Shown here: piece after piece, positions 1 to 7,931 of the stretch | Layout of the letters: the number at the start of each line of letters is the position of its first letter | Position numbering within the stretch: the stretch's first letter is position 1 | NCBI RefSeq assembly: GCF_017744675.1 | Contig: NZ_JAGIAV010000005.1 | Location: 301,992 to 365,991 of the forward strand | Source: Flavobacterium sp. | GTDB lineage: Bacteria; Bacteroidota; Bacteroidia; Flavobacteriales; Flavobacteriaceae | Direction: 5' to 3' | Length of the DNA: 64,000 nt | Program-made: the position numbers and the translations under genes | The notes under the pieces: generated by a model | The model's database searches: none | What the model was told of the DNA's origin: nothing | Seen by the model: only the letters and a program-made list of their open reading frames with translations

Positions 1-385
1 TTTAGATGCGGCTACAGGCTTGACAGGAACAGGTTTAACAAGTAATGTGGTAATTGATGCTTGCACAATATATGCTCCTACATTACCGGCAGCAAGTAGG
101 ATTTTGTATGTACGTTTTGCGACAAATGTATTAGCAGTTCGCAATACTTTATTTGCAGTTGGATCGGCGGTGTATACAAATAATACGGCAACAAGTGCTC
201 CAACCTTCTCGAATAATAATAATTATAATTCGTCAGGCTTGCAGCTTACAGGAAGTAATAATAGACCAGATGCTTCTGCAACTACATTAGATCCTCAATT
301 TACTAATGCATCAAGCGGTGATTTTACAATTAAAAATCAAACATTAATGGATAGAAAAGTTGGAGACCCTCGTTGGATTAAATAA
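1..385 (+). CDS. C-terminal part of a secreted beta-helix protein with a DUF5123-like end (partial)
   Basis: The frame is open to the left edge, so only the last 128 codons are present; the TTG at 20 is internal and not a start. The text is rich in Asn, Thr and Ser in short repeating strands and ends in GDPRW followed by IK. That ending, after a line of the type 'LDPQFTNASSGDFTIKNQ', is typical of the DUF5123/DUF4957 parallel beta-helix region found in surface proteins of Bacteroidota polysaccharide-utilisation loci. A function in pectin or other polysaccharide binding or cleavage is inference; the catalytic part, if any, lies outside the window. A hairpin terminator follows at 410-447. Confidence 0.6.
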   Translation, partial: LDAATGLTGTGLTSNVVIDACTIYAPTLPAASRILYVRFATNVLAVRNTLFAVGSAVYTNNTATSAPTFSNNNNYNSSGLQLTGSNNRPDASATTLDPQFTNASSGDFTIKNQTLMDRKVGDPRWIK

Positions 386-409
386 AAAATCGTGGTTGAT
401 TAAATAGAG

Positions 410-447
410 AAAAGCGGGATGTAATTTAGTTTGCAATCCCGCTTTTT
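410..447 (+). terminator. Rho-independent terminator after the DUF5123-like gene
   Basis: An 11-bp perfect stem (AAAAGCGGGAT / ATCCCGCTTTT) with a 15-nt loop ends in a T run, 25 bases after the stop codon. Confidence 0.8.
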
Positions 448-580
448 AATTTTGATGCTCGCTTCCAATTTTAATTTAGTTGCAGCAGAAACTGAAAGTT
501 AAAAAATCATTGAATGTAGGATCGTTTCAAAACTTTGGTTTTTAGTGCGATTCCATTAAAAAATAAAAGGATTGTAAAAG

Positions 581-790
581 TTATTCTAATTCGATACAAT
601 CGAAAATAGTATTGTTTTGAAGTAGCTCAGCAACATTCAATTCGCTGTCTACTCTTAAAATATTATCACAATCTTCAAGGTCAAAATTCCATTGAGATTC
701 TGGTAATAATTGATTTAGTAATGCAGAGGCCGATTCGAATTTGGTCTGATTATCAACGGAAGTTTTAAAAACATAAATCATAATTTGCAT
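581..790 (-). CDS. 69-aa protein with ferredoxin-like (HMA-like) pattern, paralogue of 14099-14308
   Basis: The protein begins MQIMIYVFKTSV and runs 69 residues; a longer reading from a GTG at 823 adds 11 residues, but the ATG at 790 gives exactly the length of a second protein in this window (14099-14308). Both share M-I--Y, KT(S/N)V, ALL, NFD, ILR, a late F-C and a final L, in the order beta-alpha-beta-beta-alpha-beta expected of the heavy-metal-associated fold. The metal-binding CxxC of true HMA domains is absent. It is the last gene of a probable operon with the AraC regulator (852-1772) and the gene at 1774-2337. Function unknown; a regulatory or protein-binding role is a guess. Confidence 0.6.
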   Translation of the reverse strand: MQIMIYVFKTSVDNQTKFESASALLNQLLPESQWNFDLEDCDNILRVDSELNVAELLQNNTIFDCIELE

Positions 791-851
791 TTTTGAGGAA
801 GCAAATTTCTGAAAAACACTCACATATTTGTTAGGATTCTATAATCAATAA

Positions 852-1772
852 TTAGGACTTATCAATCATTTTTCGGTATCGAATAGGAGAAATCCCTTCT
901 GTTTTTTTAAAAAATCGGCTAAAGTACGATTGATCTTCAAAGCCTACTTGTGTTGCAATCTCGCCTACCGATAGAGTAGTTTGAAACAATAAATATTTGG
1001 CTTCTAATAATATGTTTTCGTCAATCCATTTTACGGCAGATTTTCCCGTTACGGTTTTGACACATTTATTTAAATGGTTTGGAGTAACATTTAGTAAAGA
1101 AGAATAATAATTAACCTGATGTTGGGTTTTTATATGGTCATGAATCAATTCTTTGAACTTTGTCGTAATGGCTTCAGCCGCCGAAATGCTTTTAGAAGTT
1201 TTTACAGCATTCTTATTCATTTCATAAAACAGCGTGATCAAATAAGACTGCACAATATTCAAATCGGCAATAGTGGTTTCCGAATATTCCTTTTTCAATC
1301 GTTCCAAGATATTGGTAATTGGTGCAATATCTTCTGGTGCTAATTTAATTTTTGGATTTCCTGAAATTTTTAGAAAATCAAAATCATTCAGCAGTTCGCG
1401 GCTGCCGTATTTTCGAATCAAAATATCAGGATGAAATTGGCAGACATAACCTTTGTGGATATTGTTGACATTATCAAGCGAAAAAATCTGACCAGACGGA
1501 ATCATTATCATTTCGTTATCGGTCGTAATAAATTCCTGATAGCCCAATTTCATAGTATGCTTTCCTGAAGAAATAAAAATTAAAGTGTGGCAGGAATGTT
1601 TAGAAGGAGGAACAGGATGCTGCATATGCATCATTTCTTCGATTTCGAGACAGAAAAAATGGTCCGAGTTTGACTTGAAAAGCAAATGGATAGGATTGTC
1701 TTCTCCTAAAAACTTTTCTCGAAAACCTTTTGGATTATAGGTTTTTATTTTCTCTGCCTGCTTCTTTTTCAT
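852..1772 (-). CDS. AraC family transcriptional regulator
   Basis: A 306-aa regulator. Residues about 20-150 form a cupin-like sensor part, and residues about 200-306 carry the double helix-turn-helix of AraC/XylS proteins, including 'SVGEIATQVGFEDQSYFSRF' and the closing GISPIRYRK. The start is the ATG at 1772, one base after the stop codon of the upstream gene, so the two are almost certainly co-transcribed and translationally coupled. The ligand cannot be read from the sequence. The operon partners (a DUF6642-like protein and a 69-aa protein) suggest a stress or signalling regulator rather than a sugar-catabolism regulator, but this is inference. Confidence 0.9.
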   Translation of the reverse strand: MKKKQAEKIKTYNPKGFREKFLGEDNPIHLLFKSNSDHFFCLEIEEMMHMQHPVPPSKHSCHTLIFISSGKHTMKLGYQEFITTDNEMIMIPSGQIFSLDNVNNIHKGYVCQFHPDILIRKYGSRELLNDFDFLKISGNPKIKLAPEDIAPITNILERLKKEYSETTIADLNIVQSYLITLFYEMNKNAVKTSKSISAAEAITTKFKELIHDHIKTQHQVNYYSSLLNVTPNHLNKCVKTVTGKSAVKWIDENILLEAKYLLFQTTLSVGEIATQVGFEDQSYFSRFFKKTEGISPIRYRKMIDKS

Positions 1773-1773
1773 T

Positions 1774-2337
1774 TTAATAATATAATCTAAAATCGAGCAG
1801 TTTGCATAGATTGTAATGTTTGGTATAAAGATCTTCGACTACTTCAATTAAATTGTCATTTTCTTGGTACAGACTAAAAAACGCTTTATCAATAGTGCTG
1901 CAGCTGGCAATTTTATTATATGTTGAGCCATAGCCAGAAATCGCTCTTGCTCCAGTTATGTCTAGGAAATACTGTGCTTCTTCTTCGTTTAAATCTAAAA
2001 CTTTCAAATTGGCAAAATGAATAATTTTACCTTTCATTTTCCCTTCAAAAAGCTCGGCAATTTCTTCTATGCTGTAATAATAATCATGAAGGCATATATT
2101 ATTTTGCTGTCCAGGCATTGCAAGATAAATGATTTCATAATCTTTAAAATTGTGATCTTCATAAAGCAGAATGTTCAAGCTTTCCTCTAAACCTTCAATG
2201 GTGTCGCAAGTTTTATGAATGCTAGAAATGCCCTGGTCAATTGCCAATTCTTCCAGACATTTTACCACATTGGTAGCGGTATGATCGTCTATATCGCGAA
2301 CGCCTTCCAGGCAGAAAATAAATTTTTCATTATCCAT
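1774..2337 (-). CDS. DUF6642-like protein, first gene of the araC-type operon
   Basis: A 187-aa soluble protein without signal peptide or membrane segments. The opening (KFIFCLEG followed by a DID motif), a central strand YEIIYLAMPG, and 'GKMKGKIIHFANLKVL' resemble what I remember of the DUF6642 family, whose fold looks like that of CHAT/caspase-type proteins with a His after the central strand and a Cys after the next one. Here those places hold Pro (MPG) and Asn-Leu (FANL), so if the family link is right this member lacks the dyad. The family assignment is from memory. A -7 element lies at 2378-2385. Confidence 0.5.
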   Translation of the reverse strand: MDNEKFIFCLEGVRDIDDHTATNVVKCLEELAIDQGISSIHKTCDTIEGLEESLNILLYEDHNFKDYEIIYLAMPGQQNNICLHDYYYSIEEIAELFEGKMKGKIIHFANLKVLDLNEEEAQYFLDITGARAISGYGSTYNKIASCSTIDKAFFSLYQENDNLIEVVEDLYTKHYNLCKLLDFRLYY

Positions 2338-2377
2338 GCAGTCTTTCTTTCTGGTTTTAATCTTTTGATGGTTTTAG

Positions 2378-2385
2378 CAAATGTA
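2378..2385 (-). promoter_or_regulatory. Candidate -7 element (TACATTTG) for the 1774-581 operon
   Basis: On the minus strand TACATTTG matches TAnnTTTG and lies about 40 bases before the ATG at 2337. The nearest TTG-like -33 is 25 bases away, longer than ideal, so the call is moderate. Confidence 0.4.
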
Positions 2386-2452
2386 TTTTTTATAAAATAA
2401 AATTCAGCATCAAAAGCAGACTTTAACGTGTTTTTTGGATTTTAAATTTAGG

Positions 2453-2485
2453 TTGGAGCCACGTAAATTTTTAAGCTTATTTTTG
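2453..2485 (+). promoter_or_regulatory. Promoter of the nucleosidase gene (TTG-N22-TATTTTTG)
   Basis: TTG at 2453-2455 and TATTTTTG at 2478-2485 match the Bacteroidota consensus with a 22-base spacer. Transcription would start near 2492, which excludes the longer reading from 2435 and fixes the start codon at 2507. Confidence 0.65.
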
Positions 2486-2506
2486 TATACCGAAAATAAA
2501 TTATGC

Positions 2507-3112
2507 ATGATACAAATTAATCAGACCGCATCTTTTGCAGTTGAAGATATATTATTCTGTTTTGCTCTAGAATCTGAAGCAGCAGAAGTTTTTAAAGGAC
2601 ACAATGTTTTATTTACCGGAATCGGAAAAGTAAATGCCGCTTACGAATTGACGAAAGAAATCCAAAAGAGAAGACCTTCTGTGATTATAAATCTTGGATC
2701 GGCGGGAAGCAGCTGTTTTCAAAAAGGCGAAGTAATTTGCTGTACCAAATTTGTACAACGAGATATGGATGTTCGAGGTTTAGGATTTGCTCAATTCGAA
2801 ACGCCACTCTCTGGTTTGCCTCCAGTTTTAGAATATGGTTTGTTGATGGACAACTTACAAGAAGGAATCTGCGGAACGGGAGATAACTTCGAAATGGAAC
2901 ATTGTTCAGACATGTATAATGTGGTAGATATGGAAGCTTATGCTTTGGCCATGATTGCCATGAAAGAAAATATTCCATTTTTAAGTTTAAAATACATTTC
3001 AGACGGAGCCGATGACAATGCCGCCGAAGATTGGACGGTTCAAGTTCACAAAGCAGCAATTGCTTACGGTAAACTCTTAGGTTTGATAGAAGAGACTGAA
3101 GCCATTTCTTAA
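2507..3112 (+). CDS. Purine nucleosidase / MTA-SAH nucleosidase-like phosphorylase family protein
   Basis: A 201-aa cytoplasmic protein of the PNP/UDP family 1 fold. Visible landmarks are 'VLFTGIGKVNAAYELT' (nucleobase/ribose strand), VIINLGSAGS, and the conserved NVVDMEAYALA with the Met-Glu pair that binds ribose hydroxyls, then LKYISDGAD with the Asp that protonates the purine. These are the marks of 5'-methylthioadenosine/S-adenosylhomocysteine nucleosidases and related nucleosidases; at 201 residues it is somewhat shorter than classical MtnN (about 230). Exact substrate (MTA, SAH, futalosine derivative or other purine nucleoside) is not fixed by the sequence. The ATG at 2507 is chosen because the promoter lies just upstream. 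Confidence 0.8.
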   Translation: MIQINQTASFAVEDILFCFALESEAAEVFKGHNVLFTGIGKVNAAYELTKEIQKRRPSVIINLGSAGSSCFQKGEVICCTKFVQRDMDVRGLGFAQFETPLSGLPPVLEYGLLMDNLQEGICGTGDNFEMEHCSDMYNVVDMEAYALAMIAMKENIPFLSLKYISDGADDNAAEDWTVQVHKAAIAYGKLLGLIEETEAIS

Positions 3113-3127
3113 TTGAAGTGGCTTTTT
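3099..3127 (+). terminator. Terminator of the nucleosidase gene
   Basis: AAGCCA / TGGCTT form a stem that overlaps the stop codon and runs into a T tract. Confidence 0.6.
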
Positions 3128-3133
3128 GTTATA

Positions 3134-3167
3134 CTTTGCGGTCACGAGCGGGACGCTCGCGCTAGCA
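3134..3167 (-). repeat. GC-rich 34-bp repeat, left member of an inverted pair around 3208-3591
   Basis: Read on the minus strand this 34-mer matches 24 of 34 bases of the plus-strand copy at 3633-3666, including CGCTCGTG and CAAAG at the end. It also holds its own hairpin (CGAGCG-GGA-CGCTCG). It is strikingly GC-rich for this genome. Confidence 0.6.
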
Positions 3168-3207
3168 GGGGGAGACATTTGCACAGCTTTTAAGTTGAAC
3201 TTATTAT

Positions 3208-3591
3208 TTACCTTTTTGATTTTCGATCTATTAAATTTTGAAAATATACGGTATAATCAAGTACCACTTTTAGCTTACTATCTTTGTATAAATTAATATA
3301 AGTTAGACCTTTAATTTTAACTATTGAATCACCAACTTCTACTTCGTCCCAAAAACTATTTTCTAATGAAACACTGCTATTGTTTGTAAATCTTAGCATT
3401 GGAGTACAATGTTGAGATGAATCAATATATTTTTCGATTACAATACCAGAGTATGATTCTTCTTTTCTGTTTTCAAGTGCTCTTTTATAAAAAGCTTCAT
3501 TTCCTGAAAGATAGTTAGCCAAAAAAATAACCGCAACCAATAGTATTGCTAAAACTAACAACTTTAAAATATTTTCTTTACTTTTTAACAT
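3208..3591 (-). CDS. Small membrane-anchored protein of unknown function
   Basis: The protein has 127 residues. A hydrophobic segment at about residues 9-27 (LKLLVLAILLVAVIFLANYL) after a Lys-containing start is an uncleaved anchor or signal anchor, leaving about 100 residues outside the cytoplasm that look like a small beta domain (SYSGIVIEKYID...VGDSIVKIKG). I do not recognise a family. It stands alone between convergent and divergent neighbours and is bracketed by two inverted 34-bp repeats (3134-3167 and 3633-3666), which may mean it was inserted as a unit. Confidence 0.65.
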   Translation of the reverse strand: MLKSKENILKLLVLAILLVAVIFLANYLSGNEAFYKRALENRKEESYSGIVIEKYIDSSQHCTPMLRFTNNSSVSLENSFWDEVEVGDSIVKIKGLTYINLYKDSKLKVVLDYTVYFQNLIDRKSKR

Positions 3592-3916
3592 CTTATTTTA
3601 AAAATTCTAAATATGTTCTAGTTATTGACCTATGTTAGCACAATCGTTTCGCTCGTGGGTACAAAGAAAATTAAATCTTATGAGTTATAAAGCAAAATTA
3701 ACTTTAAAGACAAGGTAGGAACATAAATAAAAGAACCATTCTATTATGGCTTTTTTTATATGAAAATTACAATATAAGCATTATAGTCTAAAAACTGATA
3801 AGTATTTGATGAGTTATTTCGTAGAAATGGATGAGGTTGATTTAGTACCGCTTTAAAGAAACTTTTTAACTTTATAGAATTCATATTTTACTAACTAAAG
3901 ACCTTTTTAAACCAAA
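3592..3916. other. 325-bp gene-free stretch before the GH2 gene
   Basis: It contains the right repeat copy (3633-3666) and otherwise AT-rich sequence. A weak -7-like TAACTTTA lies at 3867-3874, which could serve the GH2 gene. I see no small ORF with a convincing start and no RNA structure. Confidence 0.5.
3633..3666 (+). repeat. 34-bp repeat, right member of the inverted pair
   Basis: It matches the reverse complement of 3134-3167 at 24 of 34 positions, with an intact CGCTCGTG core. Confidence 0.6.
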
Positions 3917-5731
3917 ATGATTTTAACTACTAGAAAGATGATAATGCTGTGTTGTGCTTTTCTTTTAATTGGAAAAACAATAGCACAAGAAATTCCATTA
4001 GTGACTAATATTGCAGCTAGAAGCAACATTACGTTAAACGGAAAATGGAGATATATTGTAGATCCTCTCGAAAACGGCTATTACAATTACCGCTTGGAGC
4101 CTTTTAAAAACAACGGATTTTTCGAAAATAAAAAATGGAACACCACAGAATTAAGCGAATATAATTTTGCAACCTCAGCAGTTATGGATATTCCGTCAGA
4201 TTGGAATTCGAAAGATCAAAGATTGTTTTTTTACGAAGGAACAGTTTGGTTTCAGAAAGATTTTAATTATAAAAAAGATACTAAAACCAAAGGGATTCTG
4301 CATTTCGCAGCTGTTAATTATGATGCGAAAGTCTATGTAAACGGAAAAATGGCAGGAACACATGTTGGCGGTTACACACCTTTCAATTTTGATGTAACCG
4401 ATTTATTAGTCGACGGAAATAATTTCGTAGTAGTAAAAGTCGACAATAAACGCCATAAAGACAATGTCCCAACAGTAAACATGGATTGGTGGAATTACGG
4501 CGGAATCACCAGAGACGTGACTTTAGCTCAAGTTCCGAGCACGTATATTGAAGATTATCTGGTTCAATTGGATAAAAAAGAAAAAGGTAAAATTTCGGGC
4601 TGGATAAAATTGAATAATGAAACGGGAAATCAGTCAGTTTCAGTTTCTATTCCGGAATTAAAAATCAAAAAAAGTGTTACGACTGATGCAAAAGGAATGG
4701 CGTATTTCGAAATAAGAGCCAATCCAGTTTTATGGACACCTGAAAAACCAAAATTATATGAGGTGACCATAAGCAAAGCAGATGAAAATATTGTAGATCA
4801 AATTGGTTTTAGAACTATTGAAACCAAAGGAAAAGAAATCCTTTTAAACGGAAAAAAAGTCTTTTTGCGTGGAATAAGTATTCATGAAGAAGCACCTTTC
4901 AGATCAGGAAGAGCATGGTCTGAGCAAGATGCAATTACTTTACTGACTTGGGCAAAAGAGTTGGGTTGTAATTATGTTCGTTTGGCACATTATCCCCACA
5001 ACGAAAATATGGTAAGACAAGCCGAAAAAATGGGACTAATGATTTGGTCTGAAGTTCCCGTTTATTGGACGATTTCTTGGACAAATCCAGATACGTATGC
5101 CAATGCAGAGCATCAATTGCACGATATGATTTACAGAGATAAAAACCGATGCGGAATTGTAATTTGGTCTATTGCAAACGAAACGCCGCATGGTGATGAT
5201 CGAGATCTTTTCTTAAGCAAATTGGCAAAATATGCTCGAACGCAAGACAACTCTCGTTTAATTAGTATGGCGATGGAAGTTACTTCAAGCTCCAATAATA
5301 TTAATACACTTCATGACAATATGAATGAATATGTAGATATAGTGAGTTTCAATCAATATTTGGGTTGGTACAGAGGAACAAATGAATCTTGCAAAGACAT
5401 GCAATGGGTAATTCCGTATAACAAACCCGTTATTATAAGTGAATTTGGAGGCGAAGCTTTGCAAGGTCTTCACGGCGATAAAAAAGAACGCTGGAACGAA
5501 GAATATCAGGAAGAATTATACATTCAAAACACACAGATGTTCAATCGAATTGAAGGTCTGGCCGGAGTTTCTCCTTGGATTTTAGTCGATTTTAGATCAC
5601 CAAGAAGACAATTGCCAAACATTCAGGATTTCTTTAACCGAAAAGGATTAATTTCAGATCAAGGAATTAAAAAGAAAGCTTTTTATGTCATGAAAGATTG
5701 GTACGCGCAGAAAGAGAAAGAATATAAGTAA
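3917..5731 (+). CDS. Secreted glycoside hydrolase family 2 enzyme, probable beta-glucuronidase type
   Basis: This 604-aa GH2 protein has a signal peptide (residues 1-23, ending TIAQ), a jelly-roll sugar-binding domain (about 30-205), an Ig-like domain (about 205-305) and a TIM barrel (about 305-600). The acid/base Glu422 is in IANE and the nucleophile Glu509 in ISEFGG. Near the C-terminus Asn574-Arg-Lys576-Gly matches the NxK motif with which beta-glucuronidases such as E. coli UidA (603 aa) bind the uronate carboxylate, so a beta-glucuronidase or galacturonidase is more likely than a beta-galactosidase. It acts in the periplasm or on the surface. No susCD pair is next to it. Confidence 0.9.
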   Translation: MILTTRKMIMLCCAFLLIGKTIAQEIPLVTNIAARSNITLNGKWRYIVDPLENGYYNYRLEPFKNNGFFENKKWNTTELSEYNFATSAVMDIPSDWNSKDQRLFFYEGTVWFQKDFNYKKDTKTKGILHFAAVNYDAKVYVNGKMAGTHVGGYTPFNFDVTDLLVDGNNFVVVKVDNKRHKDNVPTVNMDWWNYGGITRDVTLAQVPSTYIEDYLVQLDKKEKGKISGWIKLNNETGNQSVSVSIPELKIKKSVTTDAKGMAYFEIRANPVLWTPEKPKLYEVTISKADENIVDQIGFRTIETKGKEILLNGKKVFLRGISIHEEAPFRSGRAWSEQDAITLLTWAKELGCNYVRLAHYPHNENMVRQAEKMGLMIWSEVPVYWTISWTNPDTYANAEHQLHDMIYRDKNRCGIVIWSIANETPHGDDRDLFLSKLAKYARTQDNSRLISMAMEVTSSSNNINTLHDNMNEYVDIVSFNQYLGWYRGTNESCKDMQWVIPYNKPVIISEFGGEALQGLHGDKKERWNEEYQEELYIQNTQMFNRIEGLAGVSPWILVDFRSPRRQLPNIQDFFNRKGLISDQGIKKKAFYVMKDWYAQKEKEYK

Positions 5732-5746
5732 GTTTTAGATAAAGTG

Positions 5747-5785
5747 GAAAAACCTTCAGATTCAATTTGAACCTGAAGGTTTTTT
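5747..5785. terminator. Bidirectional terminator between GH2 and MFS genes
   Basis: AAAAACCTTCAG / CTGAAGGTTTTT form a 12-bp stem with A and T runs on either side, serving both convergent genes. Confidence 0.85.
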
Positions 5786-5798
5786 TATCAAACTTATT

Positions 5799-6971
5799 CT
5801 AGACTATAGAATTGCTAGTTTGCAGGAGTTCATTGCTTTTCTCCAAATATCTTCGAATGATTATCATTGAAAATGCCAATATACCAAAAACAAGAGTAAG
5901 CCAAGGCGTGTATTGAACACCTTTTGTAGCAATAATCCATCCTCCAATTGTTGTTCCTAATGTAATTCCCATATTTCCGAATGAAGTAGCAAGGCTATTG
6001 GCAAACTCTAAAGAATTGGGAGCTGATGAAATCATATAAGTCGAAGCATTTAAAAAACTTGGCGAATATAAAAATCCCCATAATGCAATAACGAAAATTA
6101 CAGCTATGGTATTGGTGCCTGAAAAATGCAAAAATATCGGAATGAGAATAGTGCCAGACAAAAACAATGCGGTCGTATTGGTTATATTTTTATTCAACAT
6201 TTTTCCAGAAAAACGATTGGCGATAATTCCAACAATGCCAAATAAAAGCAGCATATAACTAACCATTGTATTGTCCATCCCTTTGGCTTTATTAAGATAT
6301 TCGGCAAAATAACTATAAGTAGAAAACCATGCTGAGATCATGAAAAAATTCATAACCGTGCTTATAATAAATGTAGGTTGCTTCAATATTTTTAACTGAC
6401 TGCCATAAGATTTTTTCTCTCTTACAGGCATATTCGGAAGGAAAAAATAAACAACAAACAAAGCAATAAGACTAACAATAGATTGAATAACAAATGAATA
6501 TTCCCAAGACAATTTACTAGCGAGCCAAGTTGCAAACGGAACAGTAGAAACCATTGCAATGGCTACTCCACTAAAAACAATGCTCATTAGTTCGTTTTCA
6601 TTCTTTTTATCTCCTTTTGAAACGGCTACAGATAAAGCCGTGGCAATATAAACAGGCTGTAAAAATGCAGGCAATATTCGTACTAGCATTAATAGCCAAA
6701 AAGGAGGAGAAAATGATGATATAATTCCGGTAAGAAGAAAAATGGAGATTGCTGTTATCATTATTTTTTTACGATCAAAACCCGAAACCAATAAAGTCAT
6801 AAATGGCCCTGTCAATGCAATGACCAAAGCAAAGGCACTTAGAAGCATTCCAGCTCTGTCAATCGAAATATCGTAGTGTTCTGCTATTTGAGGTAAAATG
6901 CCAATAACACCAAACTCGGTAGTGATAACGGCTATAAATCCTAAACATCCTATATAAGCGTATTTTTTCAT
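5799..6971 (-). CDS. MFS transporter of the DHA1 / AraJ-like efflux type
   Basis: The 390-aa protein has twelve predicted membrane helices in two six-helix halves. The opening YIGCLGFIAVITTEFGVIGILPQIA, with the Thr-Glu-Phe in helix 1, and the basic loop GFDRKK between helices 2 and 3 (LLVSGFDRKKIM) place it with drug and sugar efflux permeases of the DHA1 group. Its start codon overlaps the stop of the upstream esterase gene by four bases (ATGA), so the two are coupled. The divergent HxlR regulator at 7984 probably controls both. Substrate unknown; export of a small toxic or signalling compound that the esterase also handles is a reasonable guess. Confidence 0.88.
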   Translation of the reverse strand: MKKYAYIGCLGFIAVITTEFGVIGILPQIAEHYDISIDRAGMLLSAFALVIALTGPFMTLLVSGFDRKKIMITAISIFLLTGIISSFSPPFWLLMLVRILPAFLQPVYIATALSVAVSKGDKKNENELMSIVFSGVAIAMVSTVPFATWLASKLSWEYSFVIQSIVSLIALFVVYFFLPNMPVREKKSYGSQLKILKQPTFIISTVMNFFMISAWFSTYSYFAEYLNKAKGMDNTMVSYMLLLFGIVGIIANRFSGKMLNKNITNTTALFLSGTILIPIFLHFSGTNTIAVIFVIALWGFLYSPSFLNASTYMISSAPNSLEFANSLATSFGNMGITLGTTIGGWIIATKGVQYTPWLTLVFGILAFSMIIIRRYLEKSNELLQTSNSIV

Positions 6972-7888
6972 TTTGTAGAATTGTATGTTTTAAAAAAATC
7001 AACCATGTCTTGCATTACAACTTTAGCCTCTGGAATAAATCTGCCCATTTGAAAAAATCCATGCGTAGTTCCTTCGTATAAATTAAGCTTTACTGTTACT
7101 TCTTTTGCTTTCAGTTTTTCAGCATATTCAATTGCTTCATCTCTCAAAGGATCATATTCGGCAACGGCTATAAATGTTGGAGGCAATGTCTCTAAATCAT
7201 CTGCTAGTAAAGGAATAGCATCAGGATTATTTTGATTTTTTATTGCTGGCAGATACCAATTCCAAGCCTGAATACCGCCTTCTAAATTTAATAACGGGCC
7301 ATTCTGAAATTCATTCCAAGAAGCTGTTTCTAAAGAATTGTCTGTAACCGGGTAAATAAGTAATTGTGTTTTAATTTTTTTACGGAATTTTCTAGTAATT
7401 GTAGCTGCTAAAGCACCTCCAGCACTATCTCCAGCAATAGAAATGTTATCTGCATTGATATGAAGTGAAGAAGCATTCTCTATAATCCATTCCACAGCAA
7501 ATTCACAATCGTTTAGTCCAGAAGGGAAAGGATGTTCGGGGGCAAGTCTATAATCTACTGAAATAATAGTGGCTTGTATAAGATTGGTGAATTGGCGCAA
7601 TGGCGTATCATGAGAATCAAGACTTCCGGCATTGAACCAGCCTCCGTGAAAATAAATAATGACAGGAAGATTTTCGGCATCATTGGGGCGATAAATTCGT
7701 AACCGAATTGAATGTTCCTCTCTTGATATAGTTTGTTCTTCGATTTGAAAAACAGTTTCTTTTTCTCCTGCTAATGGAATAAATTTTTCGTAAAAAAGCC
7801 TTCCTGTTTCCCAAGAAGTAAGATTTGTTGGAACTTCAATGTCTTGAATAAAAGCTAATGTCTTATGCACTTGTTCTGATAAATTCAT
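6968..7888 (-). CDS. Alpha/beta hydrolase of the hormone-sensitive-lipase (HSL) family
   Basis: The 306-aa cytoplasmic esterase carries the HSL oxyanion motif HGGW (residues 81-84), the strand VDYRLAPEHPFP, the nucleophile elbow GDSAGG with Ser155, an acidic residue in AEYDPLRDEA and the catalytic His in THGFF. This is the family of carboxylesterases that act on short acyl esters; the natural substrate cannot be read. There is no signal peptide. It is the first gene of a two-gene operon with an MFS exporter and is divergent from an HxlR repressor, the usual arrangement for a locus induced by a xenobiotic or small effector. Confidence 0.9.
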   Translation of the reverse strand: MNLSEQVHKTLAFIQDIEVPTNLTSWETGRLFYEKFIPLAGEKETVFQIEEQTISREEHSIRLRIYRPNDAENLPVIIYFHGGWFNAGSLDSHDTPLRQFTNLIQATIISVDYRLAPEHPFPSGLNDCEFAVEWIIENASSLHINADNISIAGDSAGGALAATITRKFRKKIKTQLLIYPVTDNSLETASWNEFQNGPLLNLEGGIQAWNWYLPAIKNQNNPDAIPLLADDLETLPPTFIAVAEYDPLRDEAIEYAEKLKAKEVTVKLNLYEGTTHGFFQMGRFIPEAKVVMQDMVDFFKTYNSTK

Positions 7889-7911
7889 GTTATTTGTTTT
7901 AAAATAGGCAA

Positions 7912-7919
7912 CAAACTTA
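7912..7919 (-). promoter_or_regulatory. -7 element (TAAGTTTG) of the esterase-MFS operon
   Basis: On the minus strand TAAGTTTG fits TAnnTTTG and lies 24 bases before the ATG at 7888; no clear -33 TTG is seen, as expected for an activated or regulated promoter. Confidence 0.5.
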
Positions 7920-7931
7920 TAGTGTAATCAT

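Noticed and set aside
3208..3591. The bracketed membrane-protein gene as an insertion sequence
   Set aside because: There is no transposase and the repeats are diverged; it is reported only as a possible cassette.
6968..7888. The HSL-type esterase as a beta-lactamase or drug-resistance enzyme
   Set aside because: HGGW and GDSAGG are those of carboxylesterases; no lactamase motif is present.
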